DNA from: Paenibacillus etheri
GTDB taxonomy: Bacteria > Bacillota > Bacilli > Paenibacillales > Paenibacillaceae
DNA length: 64,000 nucleotides
Direction: 5' to 3'
Assembly: GCF_001012825.1 (NCBI RefSeq)
Contig: NZ_LCZJ02000015.1
Span: forward strand, 1 to 64,000
This document shows, piece by piece, positions 9,949-19,229 of the stretch. The notes under the pieces are model-generated. The model did no database searches, was not told the DNA's origin, and was given only the letters and a program-made list of their open reading frames with translations. How positions within the stretch are numbered: the first letter of the stretch is position 1; every line of letters begins with the position of its first letter. The position numbers and the translations under genes are program-made.

Positions 9949-11370
9949 ATGAAACATCCAGATATGTACCGTGGTGAAGAAGTTGTGGTTCTTGGGCTCG
10001 CAAAAAGCGGTGTCCAGGTTGCTAAAGTGCTGCATGATCGAGGCGCTGTAGTTACGGTGAACGATAAAAAGGAAAGAGATCAAAGTCCCGAAGCTTCCGA
10101 ATTGGAATCTTTGGGAATTTGTGTTATAAGCGGTGGGCATCCGGATGGACTGATTCATGAAGGTGTAAGTCTGGTCATTAAGAACCCAGGCATTCCTTAT
10201 TCTGCGCCTCCTGTGCAAAAGGCTCTTGAGCTTGGCATTGAAGTAGTTACAGAGGTAGAGGTTGCTTACCGTCTTTGTGCAGCGCCGATGATTGGCATCA
10301 CGGGATCCAATGGCAAGACGACAACGACGACCTGGGTAGGTCAAATGCTGGAAGCTGCAGGTATGAATCCGATTGTTGCAGGTAACATTGGCACGCCTCT
10401 CTGTGAGGCTGCGCAAGAAGCTACAGAGGATAACTGGATGGTGGTCGAACTCAGCAGCTTCCAGCTCAAAGGTACGGAGACTTTCCGCCCCAAAATAGGT
10501 TGTTTGTTGAATATTGCGGAGACCCACCTGGATTATCATGGGAGCATGAAGGATTATGTCGATTCCAAAGCAAAGCTGTTCGCCAATCAAGTAGCTACGG
10601 ATACGGCTGTGCTGAACTGGGACGATCCTTTTTGCCGGGAACTTGTGCCGTATATGAAAGCTGCTATTCTTCCGTTCTCTATGTCCGAGGAGCTCACTTA
10701 TGGTGTGTTTGTTAGCCCATCTTATATTACGGGTCAAGACGACGATCTGAAGCGCCGCATCATCTATCGCGAATCTGCAGACCAAGAAACAATCATTGCT
10801 GATGTGGATTCCATTGGCCTTCCAGGACGTTTCAACGTGGGAAATGCACTGGCTGCATGTGGAATTGCCATTGCTGCTGGAGCTGACCCCTCTTTATTGG
10901 GCGAAGTGCTTGCTTCCTTTCGCGGTGTGGAGCACCGGCTGGAGTATGTGGCTGATAAGGCTGGAGCCACTTATTATAATAACTCCAAAGCAACGAACTC
11001 CAAAGCGACGATTATGGCATTAACGTCCTTCCAACGCCCCGTAGTGCTGATCGCTGGTGGATTAGACCGTGGTTCCGATTATTTGGAGCTGCTGCCTGTC
11101 CTGAGCGGACGTGTTAAAGCGTTAGTGGCGTTAGGGGAAACTAAGGACAAGCTAACGAATGTAGCGCAGCTGGCAGGATTAAAGCAGATTATCTCCGTCG
11201 ATAATGGGGAGAGTGCCGCCGCCGTGCTTGAACAAGCTGTGCAGGAAGCTTCCGCTCTGGCGGAAGAAGGAGATATCGTTCTTTTGTCTCCTGCCTGTGC
11301 AAGTTGGGATATGTTTACATCCTATGAAGAGCGCGGGCGTATTTTTAAAGAGGCGGTGCATAACCTTTAA
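9949..11370 (+). CDS. murD: UDP-MurNAc-L-alanine:D-glutamate ligase MurD
   Basis: MurD adds D-glutamate to UDP-MurNAc-L-Ala. The 473-aa protein has an N-terminal UDP-binding domain (VVLGLAKSG), the Mur ligase P-loop GITGSNGKTTTTTW (about 112-125) and a C-terminal domain ending with the LLSPACASWDMF motif typical of MurD. Start ATG 9949, three bases after the mraY stop. Confidence 0.96.
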   Translation: MKHPDMYRGEEVVVLGLAKSGVQVAKVLHDRGAVVTVNDKKERDQSPEASELESLGICVISGGHPDGLIHEGVSLVIKNPGIPYSAPPVQKALELGIEVVTEVEVAYRLCAAPMIGITGSNGKTTTTTWVGQMLEAAGMNPIVAGNIGTPLCEAAQEATEDNWMVVELSSFQLKGTETFRPKIGCLLNIAETHLDYHGSMKDYVDSKAKLFANQVATDTAVLNWDDPFCRELVPYMKAAILPFSMSEELTYGVFVSPSYITGQDDDLKRRIIYRESADQETIIADVDSIGLPGRFNVGNALAACGIAIAAGADPSLLGEVLASFRGVEHRLEYVADKAGATYYNNSKATNSKATIMALTSFQRPVVLIAGGLDRGSDYLELLPVLSGRVKALVALGETKDKLTNVAQLAGLKQIISVDNGESAAAVLEQAVQEASALAEEGDIVLLSPACASWDMFTSYEERGRIFKEAVHNL

Positions 11371-11424
11371 GTAGGGGGGTGGATAAGCCCCATCCCTACT
11401 ACGGATGCAAGAGGTGTGCTCCTG

Positions 11425-12522
11425 ATGAACAAAACTCGTCATGCTCCCGATATTTGGTTGCTGATTCCAATTCTATCTTTGCTGGTGATCGGCATGGTGA
11501 TGGTATACAGCGCCGGGTCCGTTCTGGGCTTCCGCAATTATGGAGATTCGTTTTACTTTGTAAAAAGACAGCTTTTGTTTGCAGGACTAGGACTGGTCGC
11601 AATGTTCGTTACGGCGAATACCGATTACAGGGTGCTGAAAAAGCTGGCTAAGCCAGCGCTTCTGATCTGCTTTTTCTTACTTGTTATTGTGCTTATCCCT
11701 GGTATTGGTGTAGTACGCGGGGGGGCGCGCAGCTGGCTAGGAATTAGCTCCTTCGGGATTCAGCCTTCCGAGTTCATGAAGATGGGGATGATTCTATTCT
11801 TAGCCAATTGGCTAGGAAAAGAGGAATACGACATCACTTCCTTCACACGCGGCTTGCTCCCACCACTTGCGCTCATTGGGTCAGCCTTCGCGCTAATCAT
11901 GCTGCAGCCGGATCTGGGTACAGGTACCGTTATGTTTGGTGCAGCCTTGATGATGGTCTTCACAGCAGGGGCTAGAATGAAGCATTTACTTTCACTTGGA
12001 GTAGCTGGAGCGGCAGGGTTTGTTGCTTTGATTGCAGCAGCGCCTTACCGGTTGCAGCGGATTACCGCTTTTCTTGATCCTTGGTCCGATCCCCTTGGAG
12101 CAGGCTACCAGATTATTCAGTCGCTATATGCGATCGGTCCTGGGGGGCTCGGTGGTCTTGGATTAGGAATGAGCCGGCAGAAGTACAGTTATGTACCTGA
12201 GCCGCAAACTGATTTTATTTTTTCTATATTGGCCGAAGAACTTGGATTTATTGGTGGTTTGGCTGTATTGATCCTATTTCTTATTCTAATCTGGCGCGGG
12301 ATGAAGGTGGCGATGAGTCTGCCTGACCGTTTTGGAAGCTATTTGGCTGTTGGCATCGTCTGTATGGTGGCTGTGCAAGTCATTATTAATATTGGTGTTG
12401 TTATCGGTCTAATGCCTGTAACGGGCATCACGCTTCCTCTGATTAGTTATGGTGGATCTTCGCTTACACTGATGCTGACATCCCTAGGCATTCTATTGAA
12501 CTTATCCCGTTTTGCGAGGTGA
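11425..12522 (+). CDS. spoVE: SEDS-family lipid II polymerase, SpoVE/FtsW type
   Basis: This is a SEDS glycosyltransferase that polymerises lipid II together with a class B PBP. The 365-aa, ten-helix protein has the conserved PQTDFIFSILAEELG stretch and the C-terminal signature LPLISYGGSS. Its position between murD and murG matches Bacillus spoVE, partner of SpoVD. In genomes with one such gene here it may also serve division as FtsW, so the symbol is positional. An upstream GTG (11416) is possible, but AGAGG at 11410-11414 favours ATG 11425. Confidence 0.85.
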   Translation: MNKTRHAPDIWLLIPILSLLVIGMVMVYSAGSVLGFRNYGDSFYFVKRQLLFAGLGLVAMFVTANTDYRVLKKLAKPALLICFFLLVIVLIPGIGVVRGGARSWLGISSFGIQPSEFMKMGMILFLANWLGKEEYDITSFTRGLLPPLALIGSAFALIMLQPDLGTGTVMFGAALMMVFTAGARMKHLLSLGVAGAAGFVALIAAAPYRLQRITAFLDPWSDPLGAGYQIIQSLYAIGPGGLGGLGLGMSRQKYSYVPEPQTDFIFSILAEELGFIGGLAVLILFLILIWRGMKVAMSLPDRFGSYLAVGIVCMVAVQVIINIGVVIGLMPVTGITLPLISYGGSSLTLMLTSLGILLNLSRFAR

Positions 12523-12527
12523 AAGAG

Positions 12528-13640
12528 ATGCGTATCGTATTAAGCGGCGGGGGCACGGGTGGACATATCTATCCTGCGCTCGCTGTTGCTAGGCAAATGG
12601 AGATGGAAGATAGCAAATCTACCTTCCTGTATATTGGTGGAACGCGTGGCTTAGAGAGTAAGCTGGTCCCCCAAGAGAATATCCCTTTCAAATCTATCGA
12701 CATCACTGGCTTTCGGCGCAAGCTGTCCATGGACAACGTCAAGACCGTGATGCGTTTCTTAAAGGGCGTTAAGGCTTCCAAAGAAATGTTAAGAGAGTTT
12801 AAGCCAGATGTTGTGATTGGAACAGGCGGTTATGTGTGTGGTCCGGTTGTTTATGCTGCATCCCGGTTAGGAATTCCTACTTTGATCCATGAACAAAATG
12901 CTATACCAGGTCTAACCAATCGCTTTCTGAGTCGGTATGCGAGTACAGTTGCCGTAAGCTTTGAAGGCACAGAGTCCTCTTTTCCGGGGAGCAAACATGT
13001 GATTTATACTGGTAATCCACGTGCTACAACAGTTACTACTGCAAGTCCACAACGTGGATTCGCATCGCTGGGTATTTCGGATGGCAGTACTGTTGTTTTG
13101 GTGGTTGGCGGCAGCCAGGGAGCTAAGGCTATTAATAGAGCCATGATTGAAATGGCCCCATTAGTGGGTAAGGGTAATGGAGTTCATTATGTGTATGTTA
13201 CAGGTGAACCCTATTTTGAAGAGACCCGGGCGGAATTGCGTCAAAAGCTCGGTAGCTTACCAAACTGGTTGCATGTCCTTCCTTATGTTCATAATATGCC
13301 AGAGGTGTTGGCTTGTACCTCCTTGATCGTAAATCGGGCGGGAGCATCCTTTCTCGCTGAGATTACAGCGCTGGGTATTCCCTCTGTACTCATTCCGTCT
13401 CCTAATGTGACGAACAACCATCAGGAGGCGAATGCAAGACAGTTGGAAGGTGAAGGTGCTGCTGTGGTGCTGCTTGAGAAAGATTTAAACGGCACGGCTC
13501 TTTATGAGGCGGTTCAAACAATCATCGTATCTGAGGCAGTGCGGGAGCAGATGTCTGCGGCCTCCAAACGACTCGGGAAAAGAGACTCTGCCGCAGTAGT
13601 TACAAGCGAGCTCAGAAGACTTGCGGCTAAGAAGTCTTAA
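12528..13640 (+). CDS. murG: Undecaprenyl-PP-MurNAc-pentapeptide GlcNAc transferase MurG
   Basis: MurG converts lipid I to lipid II on the inner membrane face. From ATG 12528 it is 370 aa with the N-terminal glycine-rich loop GGGTGGHIYP, the EQNAIPG motif and the donor-binding GGSQGAKAIN motif. An in-frame GTG at 12519 overlaps the spoVE stop, but GAGGTG at 12516-12521 is the ribosome site for ATG 12528 and the family begins MRIVLSGGGTGG. A 308-base gap with repeat copy B follows. Confidence 0.96.
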   Translation: MRIVLSGGGTGGHIYPALAVARQMEMEDSKSTFLYIGGTRGLESKLVPQENIPFKSIDITGFRRKLSMDNVKTVMRFLKGVKASKEMLREFKPDVVIGTGGYVCGPVVYAASRLGIPTLIHEQNAIPGLTNRFLSRYASTVAVSFEGTESSFPGSKHVIYTGNPRATTVTTASPQRGFASLGISDGSTVVLVVGGSQGAKAINRAMIEMAPLVGKGNGVHYVYVTGEPYFEETRAELRQKLGSLPNWLHVLPYVHNMPEVLACTSLIVNRAGASFLAEITALGIPSVLIPSPNVTNNHQEANARQLEGEGAAVVLLEKDLNGTALYEAVQTIIVSEAVREQMSAASKRLGKRDSAAVVTSELRRLAAKKS

Positions 13641-13780
13641 GATAATCATCGTTTTCCATAAGGGTTTTCCTTATTGGCAGCTCTCTGTCACACACTTGGA
13701 GGAACGAACATAGGATAATCCTATAATCGTGACAATCACCCAGGACACTTCCAAACCTGAGATGTAGTGCAGGATATTCT

Positions 13781-13890
13781 TGAAATATAAGAAAGTATAA
13801 GTTCACGTTATACATTATCCTTATATTTCTCGCTTAAACGCTTATCGTCCTTATAAAGGACGCCGTAGACGTTTATACTTGTACATTTCA
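13781..13890 (+). repeat. Dispersed two-hairpin intergenic repeat, copy B
   Basis: This is the second copy of the repeat family. Hairpin 1 pairs AATATAAG-AAAGTATAA with TTATACATTATCCTTATATT around GTTCACG. Hairpin 2 has GTCC and GGAC arms and the ACGCC-gta-GACGT arm, with a one-pair mismatch. Outer TGAAAT and ATTTCA arms (13781 and 13885) could close the whole element. The rest of 13641-13948 has no gene I can support. Confidence 0.85.
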
Positions 13891-13948
13891 AATGAGCTTG
13901 TAACGGAAGTGTTTGTGGTGGGTGAGCGGTAATCTCGGAGGTGATACA

Positions 13949-15232
13949 TTGGACAAATTGGTGATTGAGGGTGGAAGTCCCCTGTCAGGCACCATTCGTA
14001 TCCATGGAGCAAAAAATGCGGCGCTGCCGATTCTAGCGGCAAGCCTGCTGGCCGAAGGAGTTCACTCACTGCATAATGTGCCGAAGCTGCTGGACATCGA
14101 GACTATGCTAGACATCCTAGATCGGCTGGGCTGCAGGTGCGTGCATCAAGAGGATACGGTGACGATAGATACGTCTGCCGTCGGAACATCTCATATTCCT
14201 GAGGATTTAATGCGGCAGATGAGATCTTCCATTTTTCTAATGGGACCGCTGTTATCCAGATTTGGAGAGGTAACGATCTATCAGCCTGGGGGCTGTGCGA
14301 TTGGAGAACGTAAAATCGATCTTCATCTACAGGGACTTAAGGCGCTAGGGGCAGAGATCGAGGAGAGCAACGGAAGAATATTCTGTCGGAGTTCTAAGCT
14401 TGTAGGGAGTGATATTCATCTCGACTATCCAAGTGTAGGAGCAACGGAGAATATTATGATGGCTGCCGCAAAGGCAGAGGGAACAACAACGATATCGGGG
14501 GCAGCGAGAGAGCCGGAGATACAGGACCTGCAGCAATTTTTGAATAGTATGGGTGCTCAGATTATCGGTGCAGGTACGGACACGATCACGATTCAAGGGG
14601 TGAAAAACCTATATCCCTGTACGTACGAGGTGATACCTGATCGGATTGTGGCTGGAACCGTAATGATTGCTGCAGCAGCTACACGAGGGAATGTGACTTT
14701 GACACATGCCAATGCGGGGCATCTGACTTCGCTTATTCATGTGCTAAAGCGGGCTGGTGTTCAAATCACAGTGTGCAATGATATAATTAATATCAGTTGT
14801 ATGGGACGTCCACGTGCTGTTGAGAGAATTGTGACTTCTCCTTACCCTTCTTTCCCAACGGATCTGCAATCTCAGGTGATGGTGCTGTTGTCTCTCGCCG
14901 ATGGCTTCAGTGTAATCAAGGAGACGGTGTTTGAGGGACGATTCAAGCATGTTGAAGAAATGGCTCGGATGGGCGCTGATATTTCTATCGATTTGAATCG
15001 TGCGTTTATTCGCGGCGTTCAGAGATTGTATGGTGCTACTGTGGAAGCTACTGACTTGCGGGCTGGCGCGGCTCTGGTTATTGCTGGGCTCGCTGCACAA
15101 GGGACTACAGTCGTTGAGCAAGCACACCACATTGACCGTGGGTATGATGGAATAGAGAAGCTGTTTCAGAAGCTTGGCGCGCGTATAAGCCGCAAGGTAC
15201 CTGTACCGGATCCACTTGATTTGGCCAATTAA
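13949..15232 (+). CDS. murA: UDP-GlcNAc 1-carboxyvinyltransferase MurA
   Basis: MurA adds enolpyruvate from PEP to UDP-GlcNAc, the first committed step of peptidoglycan synthesis. The 427-aa protein has the GAKNAALP substrate motif near the N-terminus and the active-site cysteine in PGGCAIGERKIDLH, the residue targeted by fosfomycin. The strong GGAGGTGAT at 13937-13945 selects TTG 13949 and the family-typical MDKLVIEGG start, not the upstream TTG at 13913. It occupies the slot held by murB in Bacillus subtilis; murB is not in this window. Confidence 0.95.
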   Translation: MDKLVIEGGSPLSGTIRIHGAKNAALPILAASLLAEGVHSLHNVPKLLDIETMLDILDRLGCRCVHQEDTVTIDTSAVGTSHIPEDLMRQMRSSIFLMGPLLSRFGEVTIYQPGGCAIGERKIDLHLQGLKALGAEIEESNGRIFCRSSKLVGSDIHLDYPSVGATENIMMAAAKAEGTTTISGAAREPEIQDLQQFLNSMGAQIIGAGTDTITIQGVKNLYPCTYEVIPDRIVAGTVMIAAAATRGNVTLTHANAGHLTSLIHVLKRAGVQITVCNDIINISCMGRPRAVERIVTSPYPSFPTDLQSQVMVLLSLADGFSVIKETVFEGRFKHVEEMARMGADISIDLNRAFIRGVQRLYGATVEATDLRAGAALVIAGLAAQGTTVVEQAHHIDRGYDGIEKLFQKLGARISRKVPVPDPLDLAN

Positions 15233-15236
15233 AGCT

Positions 15237-15274
15237 CCCTGTCTCCTTCAGTTCTACCAAGGAAGGAGACAGGG
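15237..15274 (+). terminator. Strong hairpin after murA, without a T-run
   Basis: A perfect 12-bp stem (CCCTGTCTCCTT with AAGGAGACAGGG) encloses a 14-base loop just after the murA stop. No uridine tract follows, so it is either a weak or factor-assisted terminator, an mRNA stabiliser, or a structure affecting divIB translation, whose ribosome site starts about ten bases downstream. Confidence 0.5.
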
Positions 15275-15295
15275 CCTTATTACGGAGATATGAGA

Positions 15296-16066
15296 ATGAC
15301 AACAACCCGATTACCTCTTCTTAAAGAGGACAAGCCTAAGAAAAAAATGAGCCGTAAGATTACGGCGATCCTTCTGCTGTTGTTCACTGCGCTTCTTGCT
15401 GTGATTTTTTTTAGATCGTCTATTAGTCACATTACAGTGATAGATTTTCAGGGAAGCAAGTATTCTACTAGTGAGGAATTACTTTCGCAAAGTGGAATTC
15501 ATATAGGCGGACAATTTTTTGCCGTTTCTACGAAGTCTGTGGAACAATCTCTGTTGGAGCTTAAGACGGTCAAAGATGTGAGCGTAAAGAAGGATTTCCC
15601 CGGGGTAATCACAGTGAAGATTGAAGAATACCCTGCGGTGGCTTATGAACTGGAACAGGGAGGCATCTTGAAGGCGATACTGTCGAGTGGAGCAGCGGTG
15701 TCTGTTAATGAGACTGGTATTGCTGTAGAGAAACCTATATTAACCAACTGGGATCCGGCTGATCCTAATAAGGCTATCCTATGTCAAACGCTTGGAAGTA
15801 TTTCTAATGAATTGACAAGTGATATCTCTGAGATTGTTCCCTCACCAACCTTGTCATTTCCGGACCGTATCAAGCTCTATACTAGATCTCGTTTCGAGGT
15901 GATTACATCCATCTCTTTATTGAAGAGCAAAGTTGCCTATTTGAATCAGGTAATAGAGACTAAGGAGCCTGGACTTATCACAATGCTTGAAGCCGACTCG
16001 TATGTTCCTTTTCAGGTCGAAAGTGACGAGCAAAAGAGCGATGAGCAAAAAGATGTGCAAGAGTAG
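15296..16066 (+). CDS. divIB: Cell division protein DivIB/FtsQ
   Basis: The bitopic divisome protein has a short basic cytoplasmic tail (KKKMSRK), one membrane helix (about 23-42), a POTRA domain beginning near ITVIDFQGSKY and a beta domain. It works with FtsL and DivIC to control septal wall synthesis. The ribosome site ACGGAG at 15282-15287 is too close to ATG 15290, so ATG 15296 is preferred (256 aa). The acidic, glutamine-rich end is typical of Gram-positive members. Confidence 0.9.
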   Translation: MTTTRLPLLKEDKPKKKMSRKITAILLLLFTALLAVIFFRSSISHITVIDFQGSKYSTSEELLSQSGIHIGGQFFAVSTKSVEQSLLELKTVKDVSVKKDFPGVITVKIEEYPAVAYELEQGGILKAILSSGAAVSVNETGIAVEKPILTNWDPADPNKAILCQTLGSISNELTSDISEIVPSPTLSFPDRIKLYTRSRFEVITSISLLKSKVAYLNQVIETKEPGLITMLEADSYVPFQVESDEQKSDEQKDVQE

Positions 16067-16163
16067 AGTAGAGGTCAATAGTCCCTACTAATAGAGTTGA
16101 AAAAATGCTACAATCGGAGTTACGGGCAAGAAGCTATATCCCTCTTTTTTCTTCGATTTTTTT

Positions 16164-16213
16164 GAAATATAATCAATATATGGTTGTTAATAACTAAAAA
16201 AGGATTATATTTC
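16164..16213 (+). repeat. Inverted repeat in the divIB-ftsA gap
   Basis: GAAATATAATC at 16164-16174 is complementary to GATTATATTTC at 16203-16213 around an AT-rich 28-base loop. The arm resembles hairpin 1 of the dispersed repeat family (GAAATATAAG), but no second hairpin follows, so membership is doubtful. The 343-base divIB-ftsA gap (16067-16409) contains no gene. It is AT-rich and probably carries the ftsAZ promoter, but no single -35/-10 pair stands out enough to call. Confidence 0.55.
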
Positions 16214-16409
16214 TTGTGATAATTGTCATTCTTATAAAAATTATGAGTGACTATTCACATTTAGGGATGTTGGAATATTATTCCGTTCAAAAAATTTGTA
16301 GAAAAAAGAGGGAAAGGGTTAGGTATGTTGAATATGTACAGAGAAGTTTCCCGGGATCGGGGTAAGATTATGCAAATTATTTTGATTATAACAGGAGGTG
16401 CCATAGGAC

Positions 16410-17672
16410 TTGAGCAACAATGACATCATTGTTAGTTTGGACATCGGTACATCCAAAGTTCGGGCAATAATTGGGGAAGTTACCAATGGAACCTTTAATA
16501 TTATTGGCGTTGGATCTGCTGATTCGGAAGGAATACGTAAAGGCGCGATTGTAGATATCGACCAAACTGTGCAATCGATCAAAAGTGCTATAGATCATGC
16601 AGAGCAAATGGTGGGTATTCAAATATCAGAGGTTTATGTAGGCATTTCCGGTAATCATATTGGCCTGCAATCCAGCCACGGTGTCGTGGCCGTTCAGAAT
16701 GAGGATCGTGAAATCGGTGAGGATGATATCGATCGCGTTATTAAAGCTGCGGAAGTCATCGCTATGCCTCCGGAGCGAGAAGTGATTGATGTTGTTCCTA
16801 AACAATTTATCGTCGATGGTCTCGAAGGTATTCAGGACCCGCGCGGGATGATTGGTGTTCGTTTAGAAGTAGACGCAACCATCGTTACGGGTGCAAAGAC
16901 GCCAATACATAATCTACTACGCTGTGTTGAGAAATCAGGGCTGAAAGTGAAGGATCTTGTGCTGATGTCTCTCGGTGCTGGTGGATTGGCGCTATCCAAG
17001 GACGAGAAATCGATGGGATCTGTTCTGGTTGATATCGGTGCCGGGTCGACAACGATAGCCATATACGAAGAAAGTTCCCTTTGTGCAACCTCCACGATTC
17101 CGATCGGAGGAGAATTTGTAACTAATGACATTGCATACGGATTACGTACACTTACTGATCAAGCGGAGAAAGTAAAGCTGAAGTATGGTTGCGCATGGAT
17201 TGACGATGCAGCCCCTGACGTTGTCTTCAAAGTGCTGCGCATTGGCAGTAACGTGGAGAAGGAATTTAACCAAGAGGATTTAGCGGCAATTATCGAACCA
17301 CGGGTGCAAGAAATCTTCCATCTGATTAAACAGGAAGTGAAACGGCTTGGTTACAGTGAACTACCTGGAGGTTATATACTAACGGGTGGAACTGTTTCGA
17401 TGCCTGGCGTATTAAAGGCGGCTCAGACTGAGTTGGCCGCATCTGTACGCATCGCTGTACCGGATTATATCGGTGTACGGGACCCTGGGTTTACCGGAGG
17501 TGTTGGTATCCTGCATAATGTTGTCCGTAGCTTCCGTGGAAGAAGTAGTGGTGGAAGCAGCAATAAAAAGACGGTCAACCGGAGTAAGCAGAATGCCACT
17601 CCAAAGCAGGAAACGGTTCAGAAGACCGGGTTTGTCGAGCGTCTAAAGAATATGTTCAGCGAGTTTATATAA
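16410..17672 (+). CDS. ftsA: Divisome actin-like ATPase FtsA
   Basis: FtsA tethers FtsZ filaments to the membrane and recruits later division proteins. The 420-aa protein has the actin-family phosphate-1 motif ([13 protein letters not shown], about 8-20), the phosphate-2 region ([12 protein letters not shown]) and a C-terminal amphipathic helix after a Ser/Asn/Lys-rich linker ([12 protein letters not shown]). The start is TTG 16410 with AGGAGGTG at 16393-16400. It is 61 bases upstream of ftsZ. Confidence 0.96.
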   Translation: MSNNDIIVSLDIGTSKVRAIIGEVTNGTFNIIGVGSADSEGIRKGAIVDIDQTVQSIKSAIDHAEQMVGIQISEVYVGISGNHIGLQSSHGVVAVQNEDREIGEDDIDRVIKAAEVIAMPPEREVIDVVPKQFIVDGLEGIQDPRGMIGVRLEVDATIVTGAKTPIHNLLRCVEKSGLKVKDLVLMSLGAGGLALSKDEKSMGSVLVDIGAGSTTIAIYEESSLCATSTIPIGGEFVTNDIAYGLRTLTDQAEKVKLKYGCAWIDDAAPDVVFKVLRIGSNVEKEFNQEDLAAIIEPRVQEIFHLIKQEVKRLGYSELPGGYILTGGTVSMPGVLKAAQTELAASVRIAVPDYIGVRDPGFTGGVGILHNVVRSFRGRSSGGSSNKKTVNRSKQNATPKQETVQKTGFVERLKNMFSEFI

Positions 17673-17733
17673 GTGTAAGTCCAGATATACTTGGACCGGC
17701 CATCCAAGCACATTGAGGGGGAGATGGAACAAT

Positions 17734-18852
17734 ATGTTAGAATTTGATTTTGAAATGGAGAGCTTGGCGCAAATAAAAGTCATCGGCGTGGGCGGCGGAG
17801 GTAGTAATGCTGTCAACCGAATGATTGAAAATGGCGTTCAGGGTGTAGAATTTATTACGGTTAACACAGACGCCCAAGCGTTGCATATGGCCAAATCGGA
17901 GCACAAGCTGCAAATCGGGGACAAGCTGACCCGCGGGTTGGGTGCAGGAGCTAATCCTGAAGTCGGTAAGAAGGCAGCGGAAGAATCCCGTGACTTGATC
18001 TCTAATACCCTTAAGGGCGCAGATATGGTGTTTGTTACTGCAGGGATGGGTGGCGGTACAGGAACGGGTGCAGCACCAGTTATAGCTGAAATTGCTAGAG
18101 AGTGCGGAGCCTTGACTGTGGGTGTAGTTACTCGCCCGTTCACTTTTGAAGGAAGAAAACGTTATAACCAGGCAATGCTTGGAATCGAAGCTTTGAAAGA
18201 AAAAGTCGACACGCTAATCGTCATTCCAAATGACCGTTTGCTTGAGATCGTTGATAAGAAAACTCCGATGCTAGAAGCTTTCCGTGAAGCAGATAATGTT
18301 CTCCGGCAGGCTGTTCAAGGTATCTCTGACCTAATTAAGGTTCCTGGTCTGATTAACCTTGACTTTGCGGATGTAAAGACGATCATGACGGAGCGCGGAT
18401 CAGCGCTTATGGGAATTGGTATTGCGAATGGTGAGAACCGTGCGTCAGAAGCCGCACGCAAAGCCATCATGAGTCCACTCCTAGAAACGTCTATTGAAGG
18501 TGCACGCGGCGTAATCATGAACATTACGGGAGGATCCAACCTCTCTCTATACGAAGTTAATGAAGCGGCTGAGATCGTTACATCCGCCTCTGATCCTGAA
18601 GTGAATATGATCTTTGGTGCGATTATCGATGAAGACCTGAAGGATGATATCAAAGTAACAGTAATTGCTACTGGCTTTGAACATAAACCTTCGCCTGCTG
18701 AACCAGGACGCCGTCCAGTCTCGACGAATAACGAGCCTGCAGCACCGGATAAGAGCGCAGCTAATTTACGTCCATTCGGCAATCAGAATACTTCTGACCA
18801 GCTCGATATTCCGACGTTCCTGCGTAATCGTAATCGGGGCAACAACGATTAA
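17734..18852 (+). CDS. ftsZ: Cell division GTPase FtsZ
   Basis: FtsZ is the tubulin homologue that forms the Z-ring. The 372-aa protein has the tubulin signature GGGTGTGA, the N-terminal [13 protein letters not shown] nucleotide loop and the conserved C-terminal peptide [12 protein letters not shown] that binds FtsA and SepF. The start is ATG 17734, placed by GAGGGGGAG at 17715-17723; an in-frame TTG at 17713 is too early. A canonical terminator follows, closing the dcw cluster. Confidence 0.98.
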   Translation: MLEFDFEMESLAQIKVIGVGGGGSNAVNRMIENGVQGVEFITVNTDAQALHMAKSEHKLQIGDKLTRGLGAGANPEVGKKAAEESRDLISNTLKGADMVFVTAGMGGGTGTGAAPVIAEIARECGALTVGVVTRPFTFEGRKRYNQAMLGIEALKEKVDTLIVIPNDRLLEIVDKKTPMLEAFREADNVLRQAVQGISDLIKVPGLINLDFADVKTIMTERGSALMGIGIANGENRASEAARKAIMSPLLETSIEGARGVIMNITGGSNLSLYEVNEAAEIVTSASDPEVNMIFGAIIDEDLKDDIKVTVIATGFEHKPSPAEPGRRPVSTNNEPAAPDKSAANLRPFGNQNTSDQLDIPTFLRNRNRGNND

Positions 18853-18877
18853 TTAAAGAGAATCAAGATTATACGAG

Positions 18878-18924
18878 AACACCGTATCGCTTAGCTGATT
18901 AGCTATGGCGTTACGGTGTTTTTT
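18878..18924 (+). terminator. Intrinsic terminator of ftsZ / dcw cluster
   Basis: AACACCGTA at 18878-18886 pairs with TACGGTGTT at 18912-18920, with a secondary TAGCTGATTAGCTA hairpin in the loop, and is followed by a T-run. It separates division genes from the sporulation genes. Confidence 0.85.
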
Positions 18925-19094
18925 GCGTAAAAGTAAGTAAGGATCAAGCAAGACTATGAACGGCACTGTGTAGCTCCAAGGGCAGGACCTACATTATTTT
19001 TCATTGTGGGACTTGGTCTGAGAACGCATGAAAGTTTTTGAAATAAAAGACTAAGAAATTCTATGAAGTAGGAATAATTCCTCACGCGCTATAA

Positions 19095-19162
19095 CTCGAC
19101 AAAAAAACCGCAAGAATGCCCCCCAAGTTTAGACAGACTTTGAATGCGAGACTTTCTATACT
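19095..19162 (+). promoter_or_regulatory. Candidate Spo0A-dependent spoIIG promoter
   Basis: A -35-like TTAGAC (19129-19134) and -10 TATACT (19157-19162) are separated by 22 bases, the unusual spacing known for the Bacillus subtilis spoIIG promoter, which needs Spo0A. An inverted 0A-box-like sequence (TTTTTTGTCGAG on the minus strand, 19095-19106) lies upstream. Transcription would start near 19169, supporting the spoIIGA start at 19230. The rest of 18925-19229 shows no gene. Confidence 0.55.
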
Positions 19163-19229
19163 AATCATATCGTCCAAAAAACAGAGCCTGATCCATTTTG
19201 GCTACAGGATAGATTCCGCCATTAAGCAG

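Noticed and set aside
9922-10785. 287-codon minus-strand frame opposite murD
   Set aside because: Despite its length it is antisense to intact murD with no ribosome site or recognisable domain.
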